DNA from: Bog-473 sp035534235
GTDB taxonomy: Bacteria > Actinomycetota > Acidimicrobiia > Acidimicrobiales > RAAP-2
Direction: 5' to 3'
Length of the DNA stretch: 64,000 nucleotides
Assembly (NCBI GenBank): GCA_035534235.1
Contig: DATLSH010000028.1
Coordinates: 1 to 64,000, forward strand
The position numbers and the translations under genes are program-made. The notes below the pieces were generated by a model. That model saw nothing but the letters and a program-made list of their open reading frames with translations. It was not told the origin of the DNA and ran no database searches. Every line of letters begins with the position of its first letter. Position 1 is the stretch's first letter. This document shows, one piece after another, positions 28,439 to 36,940 of the stretch.

Positions 28439-28854
28439 GTGAGCGAGAGCGAATTCACGCAGTAGCGGAGTCCGGTGTCGGTGGGGCCATCGGGGAACAC
28501 GTGTCCCAGGTGGCCCCCGCACCGGGCGCAGAGGATTTCGGTCCGCGCCATGCCGAAGCTGCGGTCGGTGTGCTCAACGATGGTGCCGTCCGCCTTGGCG
28601 CGGTCGAAGCTGGGCCAGCCGGACCCGGAATCGAACTTGGCATCGGTGTCGAAGAGTTCGGCCCGGCAGCCGGCGCACCGGAAGACGCCCTCGCCCTCGA
28701 CGTGGAGCAGCTCTCCGGACCACGCCGGCTCCGTGCCGGCGCGGCGCAGCACGGCATAGCGCTCAGACGACAACTCCTGCTTCCACTCCTCTTCGGTCTT
28801 GGCGACTTCGTACTCCATGGGTGGCTCCTGCGTGGCGGACTTGCGATGGAACAT
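28411..28854 (-). CDS. msrB: Peptide-methionine (R)-S-oxide reductase
   Basis: 147 aa. It repairs R-methionine sulfoxide in proteins. The catalytic Cys132 is in LRYCVNS; two CxxC pairs (CAGC and CARC) bind the structural zinc; GSGWPSFDRA and GGHLGHVFPDGP are MsrB signatures. A resolving Cys cannot be assigned with certainty. The first ~12 residues precede the usual start; MEYEVAKTEEEW is an alternative start within the frame. Monocistronic on the minus strand; its 3' end overlaps the tail of the preceding small frame by 28 nt. Confidence 0.95.
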   Translation of the reverse strand: MFHRKSATQEPPMEYEVAKTEEEWKQELSSERYAVLRRAGTEPAWSGELLHVEGEGVFRCAGCRAELFDTDAKFDSGSGWPSFDRAKADGTIVEHTDRSFGMARTEILCARCGGHLGHVFPDGPTDTGLRYCVNSLSLTYEPTPSEA

Positions 28855-28890
28855 GGCGGCTCCCTCCTGGCCGGTACAACCGGTTCGTGG

Positions 28891-30090
28891 CTAAATGTAT
28901 TTCGGCTCCACCCCGACCGAGGCGTAGACAGCCTTGGTCAGGCGCCGGGCCCGGGGGTCGCCCAGCATGCCGATCGACATCCGGTTCATGACATAGCCGA
29001 CGGCCAATTCGTTCTCCGGATCGGCGTAGCCGAAGGAACCGCCGGCCCCGGTGTGCCCGAATGATCCCGCCCCACCGAAGGGGGAGAAGGGGCTGGAGAT
29101 CCAGAAGCCCTGGCCGATCTTCTGCTCCATGGGGAAGCCCAGGGACAAGAAGACCTGGTCGGCACCGAAGGTCCGCACCGTCCGGGCCTCATCGACCTGG
29201 GCCGGGGTGAGAAGCGGCTCGGGCGGCCCTCCCTCCACGGGGCCGATCAGGCCGGCGTAGAGGCGGGAGAGGGAGGTGGCGTTGGTGATGCCGTTGGCGG
29301 CCGGCACCTCGGCGGCGTGCCAGGCCGGTCGGTTGGCCCATCCGGGGTCGCTGAAGGCACCGCCGACGTTGAGGGCCCGCGCCAGGAGGGTGGACGAGAA
29401 GCCGGCCGACAGCCCGGCGTCGGCCCCCCCACCTTCGGACGCCACAATTGCGCCACCCGACACGGCGGAGACCCGGTGCTCCTCTTCTGCCGGGAGGCCG
29501 ATGAAGAAGTCGAGGCCGAGGGGGCCGGCGATCTCCTCGGCGAAGTAGGTGCCGAGTGAGCGGCCGCTGACGCGGCGCACCACCTCGCCGACCAGCCAGC
29601 CGTAGGTCAGGGCGTGGTACCCGTGCGCGGTGCCGGGCTCCCAGAACGGGGTCTGCTCGGCCAGGGCTGAGACCACGGGGTCCCACGCCTGTACCTCGGC
29701 GGCGGTGAGGCGGCGATCGACGGCCGGCAGCCCGACCTGGTGGGTGAGCAGGAAGAGGACCGGAATGTCCTCCTTGCCCCCCTGGGCGAACTCGGGCCAG
29801 TAGGTGGCGACCGGGGCGCCCAGGTCGAGCTGGCCCCGCTGGGCCAGCAAGTTGGCACAGGCTGCGGTGGCCCCCTTGGTGCTGGAGAAGACCAGCTGCA
29901 AGGTGTGCTCGTCATAGGGGCGGCTGTGCCGGCGGTCGAAGTGGCCGGCGTGGATGTCGACGACCTTGCGGCCGCCCACGTGGAGGCAGAAGGCGGAGCC
30001 GAGCTCACGCCCGACCTCGTGGTTGTGCACGAAGGCGTCCCGCACCGCCTCGAACCCCGGCTCGACCAGCCCGCCCACCACGGTCGTCAT
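28891..30090 (-). CDS. Serine hydrolase, class C beta-lactamase/esterase (EstB) family
   Basis: 399 aa, no signal peptide. The nucleophile motif SxxK is SSTK at 69-72 (LQLVFSSTKGAT). A Tyr in ALTYGWLVGEVVRR supplies the second motif. The FGHTGAGGSFGYADPE stretch is the third motif, HTG in place of KTG, as in esterases. It probably cleaves an ester or lactone rather than antibiotics. Its ATG lies 3 nt after the amidohydrolase stop, so the two are one transcription unit. Confidence 0.85.
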   Translation of the reverse strand: MTTVVGGLVEPGFEAVRDAFVHNHEVGRELGSAFCLHVGGRKVVDIHAGHFDRRHSRPYDEHTLQLVFSSTKGATAACANLLAQRGQLDLGAPVATYWPEFAQGGKEDIPVLFLLTHQVGLPAVDRRLTAAEVQAWDPVVSALAEQTPFWEPGTAHGYHALTYGWLVGEVVRRVSGRSLGTYFAEEIAGPLGLDFFIGLPAEEEHRVSAVSGGAIVASEGGGADAGLSAGFSSTLLARALNVGGAFSDPGWANRPAWHAAEVPAANGITNATSLSRLYAGLIGPVEGGPPEPLLTPAQVDEARTVRTFGADQVFLSLGFPMEQKIGQGFWISSPFSPFGGAGSFGHTGAGGSFGYADPENELAVGYVMNRMSIGMLGDPRARRLTKAVYASVGVEPKYI

Positions 30091-30093
30091 CGG

Positions 30094-31302
30094 TCAGGCG
30101 GCCAGCCGGGTGCCGGCCTCGCCCATCAGGTGAAGGAAATTGTCGACGTAGAACTGCCGGCGCACCTCGTCGGAGGCGTCGCCCAGCGAGGCCTCGAACC
30201 GCTCGATCGGCCTGCGCCCGCCCTCGACGTGGGGGTAGTCGGACGAGAACATCACGAGATCGGGACCGCCCTGGGCGACGATCCAGCCGACGTCCTCGGT
30301 CGGGTAGGGCGTGAAGCGGACCTGGCGGTGCACGTATTCCGACGGGCGCAGCGAGAGCGCCCGGAGGCGCTCCTCGTGACGGTGGAAGGCCTCGAAGGCG
30401 GACTCCATCTGCCGCAGCCACGAGGGCACCCAGATGGCGCCCTGCTCTATGACCCCGATGCGCAGGGCGGGGAACCGTTCCAGCACGCCGTCGAAGATCA
30501 TGGTGGCCAGCGTCTGCGCGGGCGGGACGGGGATGCCCATGTAGTCGACGGAGCGGAAGTTCTCGTCGCCCCCGTGGAAGTCGGGGGGGACGGGGAGCCC
30601 GTTGACGAAGTAGTGCGGATCGACCAGGTCGCCGGTACCGCCCACGTGGAACACCACCGGGATGCCGGCCTCTTCGGCCTGGGACCACACGCCGAAGAGG
30701 TCGCTGTGGCTGGGCGAGAACGACGGGGGGCATCCCGAGGCGACGAGCAGCGCCGCCGCACCCGCTTCGAGGGCGTCCCCGGTGGCCTGGACGGCCCGAG
30801 CGGGATCGACCAGCGGGACGTAGAGCGAGGGCAGGAGGCGGGGATCGACCGAGCAGAACTCGAGCATGCCCCTGTTGTGGGCCCGCGCCGCGGCGTGGGC
30901 CAGTGCGACGTCGCCAGAATGCTCCAGGCCGTAAAGGCGGCCGTTGTGGAACGTATTGAAGATCAGCTGGCTGGAGAAGCCCAGGAGGTCCAGCGCCCGC
31001 GGCCGGTCCTCGGCGATGAACGAACCGGTGGCGGCGAAGTTCTTGCGGGCCATGATCTCGGCGTCCTCGGTGCTCCGGTACTCCTCGGTTCCGTGGTGGG
31101 CGCGCAACCTCTCGAAGGAGGCCACCAGGTCTCGCTGCTGCTCTTCGGGGCTCCCCGTCTGGCGCAGCTCGTTGCCGCTCGGATAGCGCAGCACGGGGAG
31201 GCGGTCGCGGTAGGCCGGTTCGGCGTGGTCCCGCAACCAGGTGGGCGTCTCCATGAGGTGCGCATCGGCATCGTGGACGATCCGGCCAACGGAATAGGGC
31301 AT
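30094..31302 (-). CDS. Amidohydrolase-2 family metal-dependent hydrolase (ACMSD-like)
   Basis: 402 aa from the ATG at 31302; the frame extends upstream but without coding character. Metal-binding features of the amidohydrolase-2 barrel are DADAHLMETP at the start, VVFHVGG in the middle and SSDYPHVEGG with the catalytic Asp near the end. Relatives decarboxylate or hydrolyse ring-derived acids. It begins the minus-strand pair with the serine hydrolase and is divergent (71 bp) from the acyl-CoA dehydrogenase operon, suggesting one pathway. Confidence 0.85.
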   Translation of the reverse strand: MPYSVGRIVHDADAHLMETPTWLRDHAEPAYRDRLPVLRYPSGNELRQTGSPEEQQRDLVASFERLRAHHGTEEYRSTEDAEIMARKNFAATGSFIAEDRPRALDLLGFSSQLIFNTFHNGRLYGLEHSGDVALAHAAARAHNRGMLEFCSVDPRLLPSLYVPLVDPARAVQATGDALEAGAAALLVASGCPPSFSPSHSDLFGVWSQAEEAGIPVVFHVGGTGDLVDPHYFVNGLPVPPDFHGGDENFRSVDYMGIPVPPAQTLATMIFDGVLERFPALRIGVIEQGAIWVPSWLRQMESAFEAFHRHEERLRALSLRPSEYVHRQVRFTPYPTEDVGWIVAQGGPDLVMFSSDYPHVEGGRRPIERFEASLGDASDEVRRQFYVDNFLHLMGEAGTRLAA

Positions 31303-31358
31303 GGTGACCCTTGAGTATTCCAGGGCATCGCCAGGAACGCCCAGCGGGTCGGCACCGC

Positions 31359-31364
31359 TACGCT
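31359..31364 (+). promoter_or_regulatory. -10 box of the acyl-CoA dehydrogenase operon
   Basis: TACGCT is followed by 9 nt (CTCGGGGCC) and the ATG at 31374. This indicates a leaderless operon start. Confidence 0.45.
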
Positions 31365-31373
31365 CTCGGGGCC

Positions 31374-32561
31374 ATGAACCTGCGAGACGGCCCCGAGGAC
31401 CTGGCATTCCGGGCCGAGGTGCGCCGGTTCCTGGACGAGCAGATGGTGGGCGAGTTCGCCGCGCTGGGGGGCCGTGGCGGCTCGGGCGACGAGACCTACG
31501 GCTTCGAGGTGCGCTTGCGCTGGGAGAAGGTGCTGGCCGAGGGCGGTTGGACCTGCCTGGGCTGGCCGACCGAGCACGGTGGCCGGGGGGCGTCGGTGGC
31601 GGCACAGGTCATCTTCAACGAGGAGTACGCCCGGGCGGCGGCACCGGGCCGGGTCAGCATCCTGGGCGAGGGGCTGCTGGGCCCGACCCTCATTCACTAC
31701 GGGACCGAGGCGCAGAAGCAGCGCTTCCTGCCCCCGATCAGGGAGGGAACCGAGCTCTGGTGCCAGGGGTACTCCGAACCTGACGCCGGGAGTGACCTGG
31801 CCAACGTCAAGACCCGGGCGGAACTCGACGGCGACGAATGGGTCATCACCGGCCAGAAGGTGTGGACCTCCCTGGCCCACCAGTCCGACTGGTGCTTCGC
31901 CATCTGCCGCACCGATCCCGACGCCCCGCGCCACAAGGGGTTGTCCTACTTGCTGGTCCCCATGGACCAGCCGGGCATTGAGGTGCGGCCAATCATGCAG
32001 TTGACCAGGACCAGCGAGTTCAACGAAGTCTTCTTCGACGGGGCCCGGACCGGGCGGGACAACGTGGTCGGCGACGTCGGCGACGGGTGGAGGGTGGCGC
32101 TGGCGACACTGTCCTACGAGCGGGGGGTGGCGCTGCTCGGTCACCAGCTGAGCTTCGGGCGCGAGCTGGACCGGATTGTCGCCCTGGCCCAGGAGAACGG
32201 CCGATCCCGCGACCCGGTGCTCCGCCAGCGGTTGGCTCAGGCCCACGTCGAACTTTCCATCATGCGCTACAACACCCTGCGCAGCCTCTCGGGCGTGGAG
32301 GGTCCGGTAGCGCCCCCCCAGGCGTCCATCGCCAAGCTCTTCTGGGGCAGCTGGCACCGCCGGCTGGGCGAGTTGGCCCTGAGTGTGATGGGTCCGGCGG
32401 CCACCGTGCTCGGCGAGTGGCCCTACGGGCTCAACGACCTGCAGCGCTCGTTTCTCTTCTCACGCTCGGAAACGATTTACGGTGGTTCCAACCAGATACA
32501 ACGGAACATCATTGGCGAGCGGGTGCTCGGTCTCCCGTCCGAGCCGAAAGGGACTGTGTGA
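31374..32561 (+). CDS. Acyl-CoA dehydrogenase
   Basis: 395 aa FAD enzyme oxidising an acyl-CoA at the alpha-beta bond. GYSEPDAGSDLANVKTRAEL and WVITGQKVWTSLAHQSDWC are the flavin/substrate signatures, and ETIYGGSNQIQRNIIGERVLG is the C-terminal motif. The usual catalytic Glu region is not clear-cut, as in the steroid/alicyclic FadE subgroup. First gene of a tightly overlapped operon with an SDR, an acyl-CoA ligase and an alcohol dehydrogenase. Confidence 0.92.
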   Translation: MNLRDGPEDLAFRAEVRRFLDEQMVGEFAALGGRGGSGDETYGFEVRLRWEKVLAEGGWTCLGWPTEHGGRGASVAAQVIFNEEYARAAAPGRVSILGEGLLGPTLIHYGTEAQKQRFLPPIREGTELWCQGYSEPDAGSDLANVKTRAELDGDEWVITGQKVWTSLAHQSDWCFAICRTDPDAPRHKGLSYLLVPMDQPGIEVRPIMQLTRTSEFNEVFFDGARTGRDNVVGDVGDGWRVALATLSYERGVALLGHQLSFGRELDRIVALAQENGRSRDPVLRQRLAQAHVELSIMRYNTLRSLSGVEGPVAPPQASIAKLFWGSWHRRLGELALSVMGPAATVLGEWPYGLNDLQRSFLFSRSETIYGGSNQIQRNIIGERVLGLPSEPKGTV

Positions 32562-33361
32562 GCCTCGGGGCTTCCTTCGAACCACCACCACCTCCGACCC
32601 CCCCGGAGGGTCACGGCCTGCTGTCCGGGAAGGTCGTCATCGTGACGGCCGCCGCCGGCACGGGGATCGGCTCGGCCACCGCCCGGCGCTGCCTCGAAGA
32701 GGGGGCGGCCGTCGTCGTCTCCGATGCCCATGAGCGGCGCTTGGGCGAGACGGCCGAGGAGCTACGGGCCGAGACGGGAGGTGAGGTCCACGCCATCGCC
32801 TGCGACGTCACGGACGAGTCCCAGGTCAGAGCGCTCTACGAGGGAGCCAGGGCACAATACGGGCATTTCGACGTGGCGGTGCACAACGCCGGGCTGGGGG
32901 GGACGGTGCCCCTGGTGGACATGACCGATGCGCAGTGGGCGCGCGTGCTGGAGGTCACGCTCACGGGAACCTTCCGCTGCACCCGGGCTGCCCTGACCCA
33001 CCTGCTGGCGCAGCAGGGTGGTGCGATTGTCAACAACGCCTCGGTGCTCGGGTGGCGGGCCCAGCCCGGGCAGGCGCACTACGCCGCGGCCAAGGCCGGG
33101 GTGATGGCCCTCACCCGGTGTGCCGCCGCGGAGGCGGCGCCGTTCGGGGTCCGGGTCAATGCGGTGTCACCGAGCCTGGCCGAGCACCCCTTCCTCAACC
33201 GGGCCATTCCCGACGAGGACCTGGCCGTCCTGCGCCGGCGCGAGCTCTTCGGGCGCGGCGCTCAGACGTGGGAGGTGGCCAATGTCATCGTCTTCCTGGC
33301 CAGTGACTACTCCAGCTACATGAGCGGAGAGGTCATCTCCGTCAGCAGCCAGCACCCGTGA
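32558..33361 (+). CDS. Short-chain dehydrogenase/reductase
   Basis: 267 aa from the GTG at 32558 overlapping the previous TGA (GTGA). The Rossmann start is VVIVTAAAGTGIGSATARR. CDVTDESQ, VHNAGLGG, a catalytic Ser in NNASVLGW and Tyr/Lys in HYAAAKAG give the full SDR active site. A Pro-rich 15-residue lead precedes the fold. Probably oxidises a beta-hydroxyacyl-CoA in the same pathway. Confidence 0.9.
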   Translation: MSLGASFEPPPPPTPPEGHGLLSGKVVIVTAAAGTGIGSATARRCLEEGAAVVVSDAHERRLGETAEELRAETGGEVHAIACDVTDESQVRALYEGARAQYGHFDVAVHNAGLGGTVPLVDMTDAQWARVLEVTLTGTFRCTRAALTHLLAQQGGAIVNNASVLGWRAQPGQAHYAAAKAGVMALTRCAAAEAAPFGVRVNAVSPSLAEHPFLNRAIPDEDLAVLRRRELFGRGAQTWEVANVIVFLASDYSSYMSGEVISVSSQHP

Positions 33362-35043
33362 CGGGTATCGGCGGCGCACCGCCGGCACAGGAGGACCCAC
33401 GAGCCGACCTCATCTGGGGGACCATTCCCCGCCTGGTGGCCGACGGGGCCGAGCGTCACGGTGGAACCGAGGCGCTGGTCGACGGCGGCGTCCGGCTCAC
33501 CTACGCCCAGCTGGCCGACCAGGTGGACCGGTACGCACGCGGCTTCGTGGCCGCCGGCGTCGAGCCCGGTGACCGGGTCGCCGTCTGGGCCCCCAACTGC
33601 GCCGAATGGATGCTGGCCGCGCTGGGGTCGCTGCGGGCGGGCGCGGTGCTGGTGCCGCTGAACACCCGATTCAAGGGGGGTGAAGCGGCCTACATCCTGC
33701 GCTCCGCCGGGGTCACGGTGCTGGTTTCGGTTCGCGGGTTCCTGGGCGTGGACTACCCCGCCCTGCTGCGCCCCGAGGACGTCGGCACACTGCGCCGGAT
33801 CGTCCTGTTGCGCGACGAGGGCGGGCCGGGGGGCGAAGGGCCGCCCTCGGCGGAGATCGTCGGGCTGCCCGCCTTCCTCGGTGCCGGAGAGGTGGTGGAC
33901 CCCTCCGAGACGGCGGCCCGGGCCGGGGCCATCAGGCCGGACGACGTGTCGGACCTCATCTTCACCTCGGGCACCACCGGCCACCCCAAGGGGGCGGTCA
34001 CGACGCACGCGCAGTCCCTGCGGACCTTCGGCACCTGGGCGTCCATCGTCGGGCTGGGGGCCGGAGACCGGTACCTCGTCGTCAACCCGTTCTTCCACAC
34101 CTTCGGCTACAAGGCGGGCATCCTGGCCTGCCTCATGGCCGGTGCGACGGTGGTCCCCGAACCGGTCTTCGACGCCGCCCAGGTGCTGGAGCGAATCGCG
34201 GCCGAGCGCATCACGGTGCTCCCCGGGCCGCCGACGCTCTACCAGACGCTCCTGGCCGACCCCGATCGGAGCCGGCACGACCTCTCGACCCTGCGCCTCG
34301 GGGTCACCGGTGCCGCCGTCGTCCCCGTGGAGCTGGTGCACCAGATGAGCAGGGAACTGGGCTTCTCCACCGTGCTCACGGCCTACGGTCTCACCGAGTC
34401 CTGCGGCACGGTCACCATGTGCCGGCGCGGCGATCCACCCGAGATCATCGCCGGGACCTCGGGGCGCGCCATCCCGGGCCTTGAGGTCCGGGCCGTGGCC
34501 GGGGGACGGGCGGCGGGCCCGGGGGAGCCTGGCGAAATAGTGGTGCGCGGCTACACGGTGATGTCGGGCTACTGGGGTGACGAGGAGGGCACGGCGGCGG
34601 CCATCGACTCCGAACGCTGGCTGCACACCGGGGACATCGGCGTGATGGACAGCGGGGGGAACGTCACCATCACCGACCGGGTCAAGGACATGTTCGTGGT
34701 GGGTGGGTTCAACGCCTACCCGGCCGAAATTGAGGCCATGCTGCGAGCCCATGACGCGGTGGCCCAGGTAGCGGTGGTCGGCGTGCCCGATGCACGCCTG
34801 GGAGAGGTGGGTTGTGCCTATGTCGTGCCGGCGGCGCAGGGTGCAGCGGTTGATCCCGACGAGCTCGGGCGCACCATCCTCAGCTGGTCCCGCCAGGCCA
34901 TGGCCAATTACAAGGTGCCCCGGGGCATCGTCGTGCTTGACTCACTCCCGGTGAACGCCAGCGGCAAGGTGCTCAAGCGGGAGCTGCGCGCGCGTCACGC
35001 CACCGGTATCGATCATGTGGTGACCAACGAGAGGAGCGGTTGA
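33358..35043 (+). CDS. AMP-dependent acyl-CoA synthetase (FadD3-like)
   Basis: 561 aa. It activates a carboxylic acid with ATP and CoA. The AMP motif IFTSGTTGHPKGAV (near 205) and YGLTESCGT, WLHTGDIGVM, FVVGGFNAYPAEIE and SGKVLKREL (catalytic Lys) are all present. The similarity pattern is to FadD3, which acts on the steroid-derived propionate side chain; the substrate here is unproven. GTG start overlaps the SDR stop. Confidence 0.9.
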   Translation: MTGIGGAPPAQEDPRADLIWGTIPRLVADGAERHGGTEALVDGGVRLTYAQLADQVDRYARGFVAAGVEPGDRVAVWAPNCAEWMLAALGSLRAGAVLVPLNTRFKGGEAAYILRSAGVTVLVSVRGFLGVDYPALLRPEDVGTLRRIVLLRDEGGPGGEGPPSAEIVGLPAFLGAGEVVDPSETAARAGAIRPDDVSDLIFTSGTTGHPKGAVTTHAQSLRTFGTWASIVGLGAGDRYLVVNPFFHTFGYKAGILACLMAGATVVPEPVFDAAQVLERIAAERITVLPGPPTLYQTLLADPDRSRHDLSTLRLGVTGAAVVPVELVHQMSRELGFSTVLTAYGLTESCGTVTMCRRGDPPEIIAGTSGRAIPGLEVRAVAGGRAAGPGEPGEIVVRGYTVMSGYWGDEEGTAAAIDSERWLHTGDIGVMDSGGNVTITDRVKDMFVVGGFNAYPAEIEAMLRAHDAVAQVAVVGVPDARLGEVGCAYVVPAAQGAAVDPDELGRTILSWSRQAMANYKVPRGIVVLDSLPVNASGKVLKRELRARHATGIDHVVTNERSG

Positions 35044-36153
35044 GTGCGAGGCATCGTCTACACAGGGGACGGGGTGGAGGTCACCGACGCGCTGGAGGTG
35101 CGCGGGGCGGGACCCAACGAGGTGCGTGTGCAGATGCAGGCGGCTGGCGTGTGCCACTCCGACCTGTCGGTGATCGACGGCACCATTCCGTTCCCGGCGC
35201 CCGCGGTTCTGGGACACGAAGGGGCCGGCATCGTGGAGTCCGTCGGCTCCGCAGTCAGATCGGTCAAGACGGGCGACCACGTGGTGATCGCCACTCTGGC
35301 CAGTTGCGGGACGTGCCGGGCCTGCAGCACGGGCCACCCGACCTGGTGCAAGAGCTCGCTGGGCAACATCACGACACCGTTCACCTACAAGGGGGAGCCG
35401 GCATCCAACTTCGCGGCGGCATCGGTCTTCTCCGAGGTGACCGTCGTCAGCGAGGTCCAGGTCGTGCGCATCCCCGAAGAGGTGCCGCTTTCGTCGGCCT
35501 GCCTCATCGGTTGCGGGGTCCTCACGGGAGTCGGTGCCGTGCTCAACCGGGCCAAGGTCCGACCGGGCGACACCGCTGCCGTCTTCGGCGTCGGAGGAGT
35601 GGGGCTCAATGTCATTCAAGGTCTGCGCATCGCCGGGGCCACCCGCATTGTGGCGGTGGACACCATGGCCTCGAAGGAGGCTCTGGGACGGCAGTTCGGG
35701 GCCACCCATTTCGTCGATGCCGGCTCGGGCGATGCCGCGGCCGTGGTGCGCCAGCTGGTTCCGGCCAACCGGGAGTCCGCCGCCGGCGCCCTGTTCCCAC
35801 TGGGCGGGGTGACGTGGGCCTTTGACTGCGTGGGCCATCCAGCGGTGCTGCGCAGTGCCCTGGACTGTCTCGATTGGGGCGGCACCGCCGTGGCCATCGG
35901 GATCCCCCCTCGGGGCACGGAAGTGTCCGTGGACGTCAATGCCCTGGCCTATGTCGACCGGGGGCTGATCGGGTGCCGCTACGGGTCGGCCCGACCCCAC
36001 TTCGACATCCCCCTTATGGTCGATCTCTATCTCTCGGGGAGTTTGATGCTGGACGAGCTGGTGTCGTTGACCCGACCCTTGGACCGGTTCGGCGAGGTGG
36101 TTGACGAAATGCACGCCGGGAGGGTGGCGCGCGGCGTGCTCACCTTCGACTAA
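35044..36153 (+). CDS. Zinc-dependent alcohol dehydrogenase (medium-chain)
   Basis: 369 aa NAD(P)-dependent oxidoreductase. Catalytic zinc ligands are in AGVCHSDLSV and LGHEGAG; the structural zinc loop is CGTCRACSTGHPTWC; the nucleotide-binding core is VFGVGGVGLNVIQGLRIAGA. GTG starts immediately after the ligase stop (0 nt gap), so it is the last gene of the acyl-CoA dehydrogenase operon. Confidence 0.92.
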   Translation: MRGIVYTGDGVEVTDALEVRGAGPNEVRVQMQAAGVCHSDLSVIDGTIPFPAPAVLGHEGAGIVESVGSAVRSVKTGDHVVIATLASCGTCRACSTGHPTWCKSSLGNITTPFTYKGEPASNFAAASVFSEVTVVSEVQVVRIPEEVPLSSACLIGCGVLTGVGAVLNRAKVRPGDTAAVFGVGGVGLNVIQGLRIAGATRIVAVDTMASKEALGRQFGATHFVDAGSGDAAAVVRQLVPANRESAAGALFPLGGVTWAFDCVGHPAVLRSALDCLDWGGTAVAIGIPPRGTEVSVDVNALAYVDRGLIGCRYGSARPHFDIPLMVDLYLSGSLMLDELVSLTRPLDRFGEVVDEMHAGRVARGVLTFD

Positions 36154-36194
36154 GCACGCGGGATGCACACTCCTCACAACCAGAGCCGGCAGCG

Positions 36195-36938
36195 ATGAAG
36201 GGCGTCCTCCTGGCGGGTGGGACGGGCTCACGCCTCTACCCCCTGACGCGGATCACGAACAAGCATCTGCTCCCCATTTACGACCGGCCCATGATCGCCT
36301 GGTCGATTGAGGCCCTGGTCACGGCCGGCATTGACGAAATCATGCTGGTGACCGGCGGGACGCACGCGGGCGAGTTCCTGCGCCTGCTCGGCAATGGGCA
36401 CGAGTTCGGTATCGACCGGCTCTCCTACGCGTACCAGGACCAGGCGGGCGGCATCGCCGAAGCCCTCGGCCTGGCCGAGCGCTTCGTCGATGGCGATCCG
36501 GTCCTCGTGATGCTGGCCGACAACGTCATGGAGCGATCGATCAGGCCCATGGTGGACGCTTTCCGGGCCAACCCGTCGGGCGCGCGCATCCTCCTTACCG
36601 CGGTGGACGAGCCCGAGCACCTGCGCCATCTCGGCGTTCCCGTGCTCTCGGCCGATGGGAAGGTGGAGCACATTGAGGAGAAGCCGGAGCATCCGGCCAG
36701 CAATTTCGGCGTGACGGGGATCTACTGCTACGACGCCGACGTCTTCAGCGTGATCCCGACCCTCGTTCCCTCAGGACGCGGCGAGTTGGAGATCACCGAC
36801 GTGAACAACCACTACGTCAACGAGGGACGGATGACCTACGACGTGTTGGAGGGATTCTGGGGTGACGCCGGCGAATCGATTGAGGCGTACTACGCGGTGA
36901 ACGACTTCGTGCGCGCCAACGGAGCCAATCGGGCCTGA
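36195..36938 (+). CDS. Glucose-1-phosphate thymidylyltransferase-like nucleotidyltransferase
   Basis: 247 aa. LAGGTGSRLYPLTRITNKHL is the nucleotide-binding signature, with KHLLPIYDRPMI. Later segments VLVMLADNVME (metal Asp), EEKPEHPASNFGVTGIYCYD and RGELEITDVNNHYV follow the RmlA pattern. It is about 45 residues shorter than RmlA, lacking the C-terminal helical part used for tetramer allostery. It makes a dTDP- or similar activated sugar. Its 3' end is 2 nt from the convergent dxs. Confidence 0.85.
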   Translation: MKGVLLAGGTGSRLYPLTRITNKHLLPIYDRPMIAWSIEALVTAGIDEIMLVTGGTHAGEFLRLLGNGHEFGIDRLSYAYQDQAGGIAEALGLAERFVDGDPVLVMLADNVMERSIRPMVDAFRANPSGARILLTAVDEPEHLRHLGVPVLSADGKVEHIEEKPEHPASNFGVTGIYCYDADVFSVIPTLVPSGRGELEITDVNNHYVNEGRMTYDVLEGFWGDAGESIEAYYAVNDFVRANGANRA

Positions 36939-36940
36939 GC

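Noticed and set aside
30094..31605. 503-aa version of the amidohydrolase
   Set aside because: The first ~100 residues are Arg/Pro/Ser-rich out-of-frame DNA of the acyl-CoA dehydrogenase gene; the family start is at 31302.
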